From: Solirubrobacterales bacterium
GTDB lineage: Bacteria; Actinomycetota; Thermoleophilia; Solirubrobacterales; Solirubrobacteraceae
DNA: 6,419 nucleotides
Assembly: GCA_025963955.1 (NCBI GenBank)
Contig: JAOPZU010000388.1
Coordinates: 1-6,419, forward strand
Direction of reading: 5' to 3'
The number at the start of each line of letters is the position of its first letter. Position 1 is the first letter of the stretch. The notes under the pieces are model-generated. The model had not been told where the DNA came from. It did not search any database and saw nothing but the letters and a program-made list of their open reading frames with translations. Made by a program: the position numbers and the translations under genes. Below, piece after piece: positions 5,562 through 6,419 of this stretch.

Positions 5562-6419
5562 ATGCAGGCAATGGGTGCGATCAAGCGCACCGCCTCCCGG
5601 GCGGTCGAGAAGGCGGACGCCTTCTGGTGGCGCCCCGGCCTGGCGGTCGAGGCGCCCGCCCTGACGTACTACCTGATCATCAGCCTCGTGCCCGTCTCGC
5701 TGGGGCTGACCGTGCTCGGGGCGCTGTTCTTCGGCGACTACACCGAGGGGCAGCTCGCGACGGAGCGGGCCGCGAAGGTCCTGCCGCCCGCGCTGCGCGA
5801 CCAGATCGTGAGCCTGGTGGGACAGGCCAAGCGGGACTCCCCCGTGCTCATCGCCTTCTCGATCATCACGATGCTGTGGACGTGCTCGGGCGCGGTGGCC
5901 GTCCTGGAGCGCGTCCTCGCCGCCCAACTGGACTGGGAGCGCCCGGGGCCGCTGGCCGGCAAGCTGCGCCAGGTCGGGCTGGCCGGCGGCGTCGCCGGGA
6001 TGCTGCTGGCGGTCGTCGTCGGCACCCAGGCGGCCTCGCAGCTCATCAGCCGCCTGAACCTCCCGAGCGCGATCACGTGGGGCGGCTGGGTGCCGGCCGC
6101 GGTCACCGTCCTCGCGGTCGCCCTGCTGCTGCGGCTCTCGGGCCCCCGCCGCCTGCGCTGGCCCGCGGCGTTCGTCGGGGCGCTCGTCCCGGCCGCCGCG
6201 CTGCAGGCCCTCCCCTGGGTCATCGGCGTCTACGTCAACGGCCAGGCGCGCCTGACCGTCGCGACGGTCTTCGTGACGCTCGCCGTGCTCGTCTTCTCCT
6301 GCTCGATCCTCGCGCACGCGCTCATCCTCGGCTGCGCGGTCGCCGCCCGCGTCCACCGGCGTCTCGGTGGCCCTGTCGGGGTCGCGCTGAACGCTCCGCG
6401 TCTGGCGGGGGCGTTCCCG
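5562..6419 (+). CDS. YihY/BrkB-family inner-membrane protein (3' end missing)
   Basis: The frame is open for 286 codons to the window edge with no stop, so the C-terminus is missing. I translated it directly. The N-terminal amphipathic stretch (AFWWRPG) and then APALTYYLIISLVPVSLGL match the start of the YihY/BrkB family, in which small residues precede the first membrane helix. Hydrophobic segments fall at about 33-58, 94-118, 137-160, 174-192, 199-224 and 233-260, the six helices expected. The late segment, with RRLRW before PAAFVGALVPAAALQ, also fits the family. YihY/BrkB proteins are polytopic membrane proteins of poorly defined role. The old annotation as ribonuclease BN is known to be wrong, and transport is only suggested. 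The 286 residues seen are already near the usual family length, so only a short tail is probably lost. Two ATGs, 5562 and 5571, are possible and neither has a Shine-Dalgarno sequence. It is divergent from the receiver-oxidoreductase gene, and nothing ties their functions. Confidence 0.83.
   Translation, partial: MQAMGAIKRTASRAVEKADAFWWRPGLAVEAPALTYYLIISLVPVSLGLTVLGALFFGDYTEGQLATERAAKVLPPALRDQIVSLVGQAKRDSPVLIAFSIITMLWTCSGAVAVLERVLAAQLDWERPGPLAGKLRQVGLAGGVAGMLLAVVVGTQAASQLISRLNLPSAITWGGWVPAAVTVLAVALLLRLSGPRRLRWPAAFVGALVPAAALQALPWVIGVYVNGQARLTVATVFVTLAVLVFSCSILAHALILGCAVAARVHRRLGGPVGVALNAPRLAGAFP

Noticed and set aside
5451..6356. About 300-residue N-terminal extension of the receiver-oxidoreductase frame
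   Set aside because: The extension is antisense to the YihY gene and is made of Arg/Asp/Gly/Gln-rich sequence. The receiver homology begins just after the GTG at 5450.
6360..6419. More T-ending codons near the end of the YihY gene, possibly a frame or gene boundary
   Set aside because: The frame stays open and the membrane domain is already finished. A variable C-terminal tail explains this, and the stretch is too short to judge.

Overview
The window is about 70% G+C or more, with strong G/C bias at third codon positions. That bias leaves long antisense open frames opposite every real gene. Codon style, start regions without Shine-Dalgarno sequences, and the gene families point to a high-GC actinobacterium. 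My best guess is Thermoleophilia/Solirubrobacterales (Conexibacter, Patulibacter or Solirubrobacter relatives), but this is an impression, not a determination.

Layout. (1) 46-540, +: a small predicted lipoprotein with no recognised domain. (2) 647-2383, +: an acyl-CoA synthetase of the AMP-forming adenylate superfamily. (3) 2380-3783, -: a soluble sensor histidine kinase with an N-terminal cyclic-nucleotide-binding-like (Crp-type) domain. (4) 3780-5450, -: a response-regulator receiver fused to a thioredoxin-reductase-like FAD/NAD(P)H oxidoreductase. (5) 5562-6419, +: a YihY/BrkB-family membrane protein cut by the window edge. There is no stretch over 300 bases without a gene, and I saw no RNA gene, insertion sequence or CRISPR array.

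Genes 3 and 4 form a two-gene operon read 4 then 3, joined by an ATGA stop/start overlap. The kinase is therefore very probably the partner of the receiver fused to the oxidoreductase. This gives a two-component pathway whose output is a flavoenzyme rather than a DNA-binding protein. The oxidoreductase lacks the CxxC redox pair of true thioredoxin reductases. A glutaredoxin-like segment between its two domains carries SxxS where CxxC would be. The kinase's cyclic-nucleotide pocket lacks the usual Glu and Arg contacts, and about 100 residues are inserted between its two dimerisation helices. The general architecture is known from actinobacterial genomes (often named 'fused response regulator/thioredoxin-disulfide reductase'), but its signal, substrate and output are, as far as I know, not established.

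The acyl-CoA synthetase and the kinase converge and share a CTAG at their stop codons. That CTAG lies at the loop of a perfect 8-bp GC-rich hairpin that could terminate transcription both ways. The fusion gene and the YihY gene diverge from a 111-bp region. Three of the five genes lack a plausible Shine-Dalgarno sequence and have a -10-like hexamer 7 to 10 bases before the start codon, which suggests leaderless transcripts.
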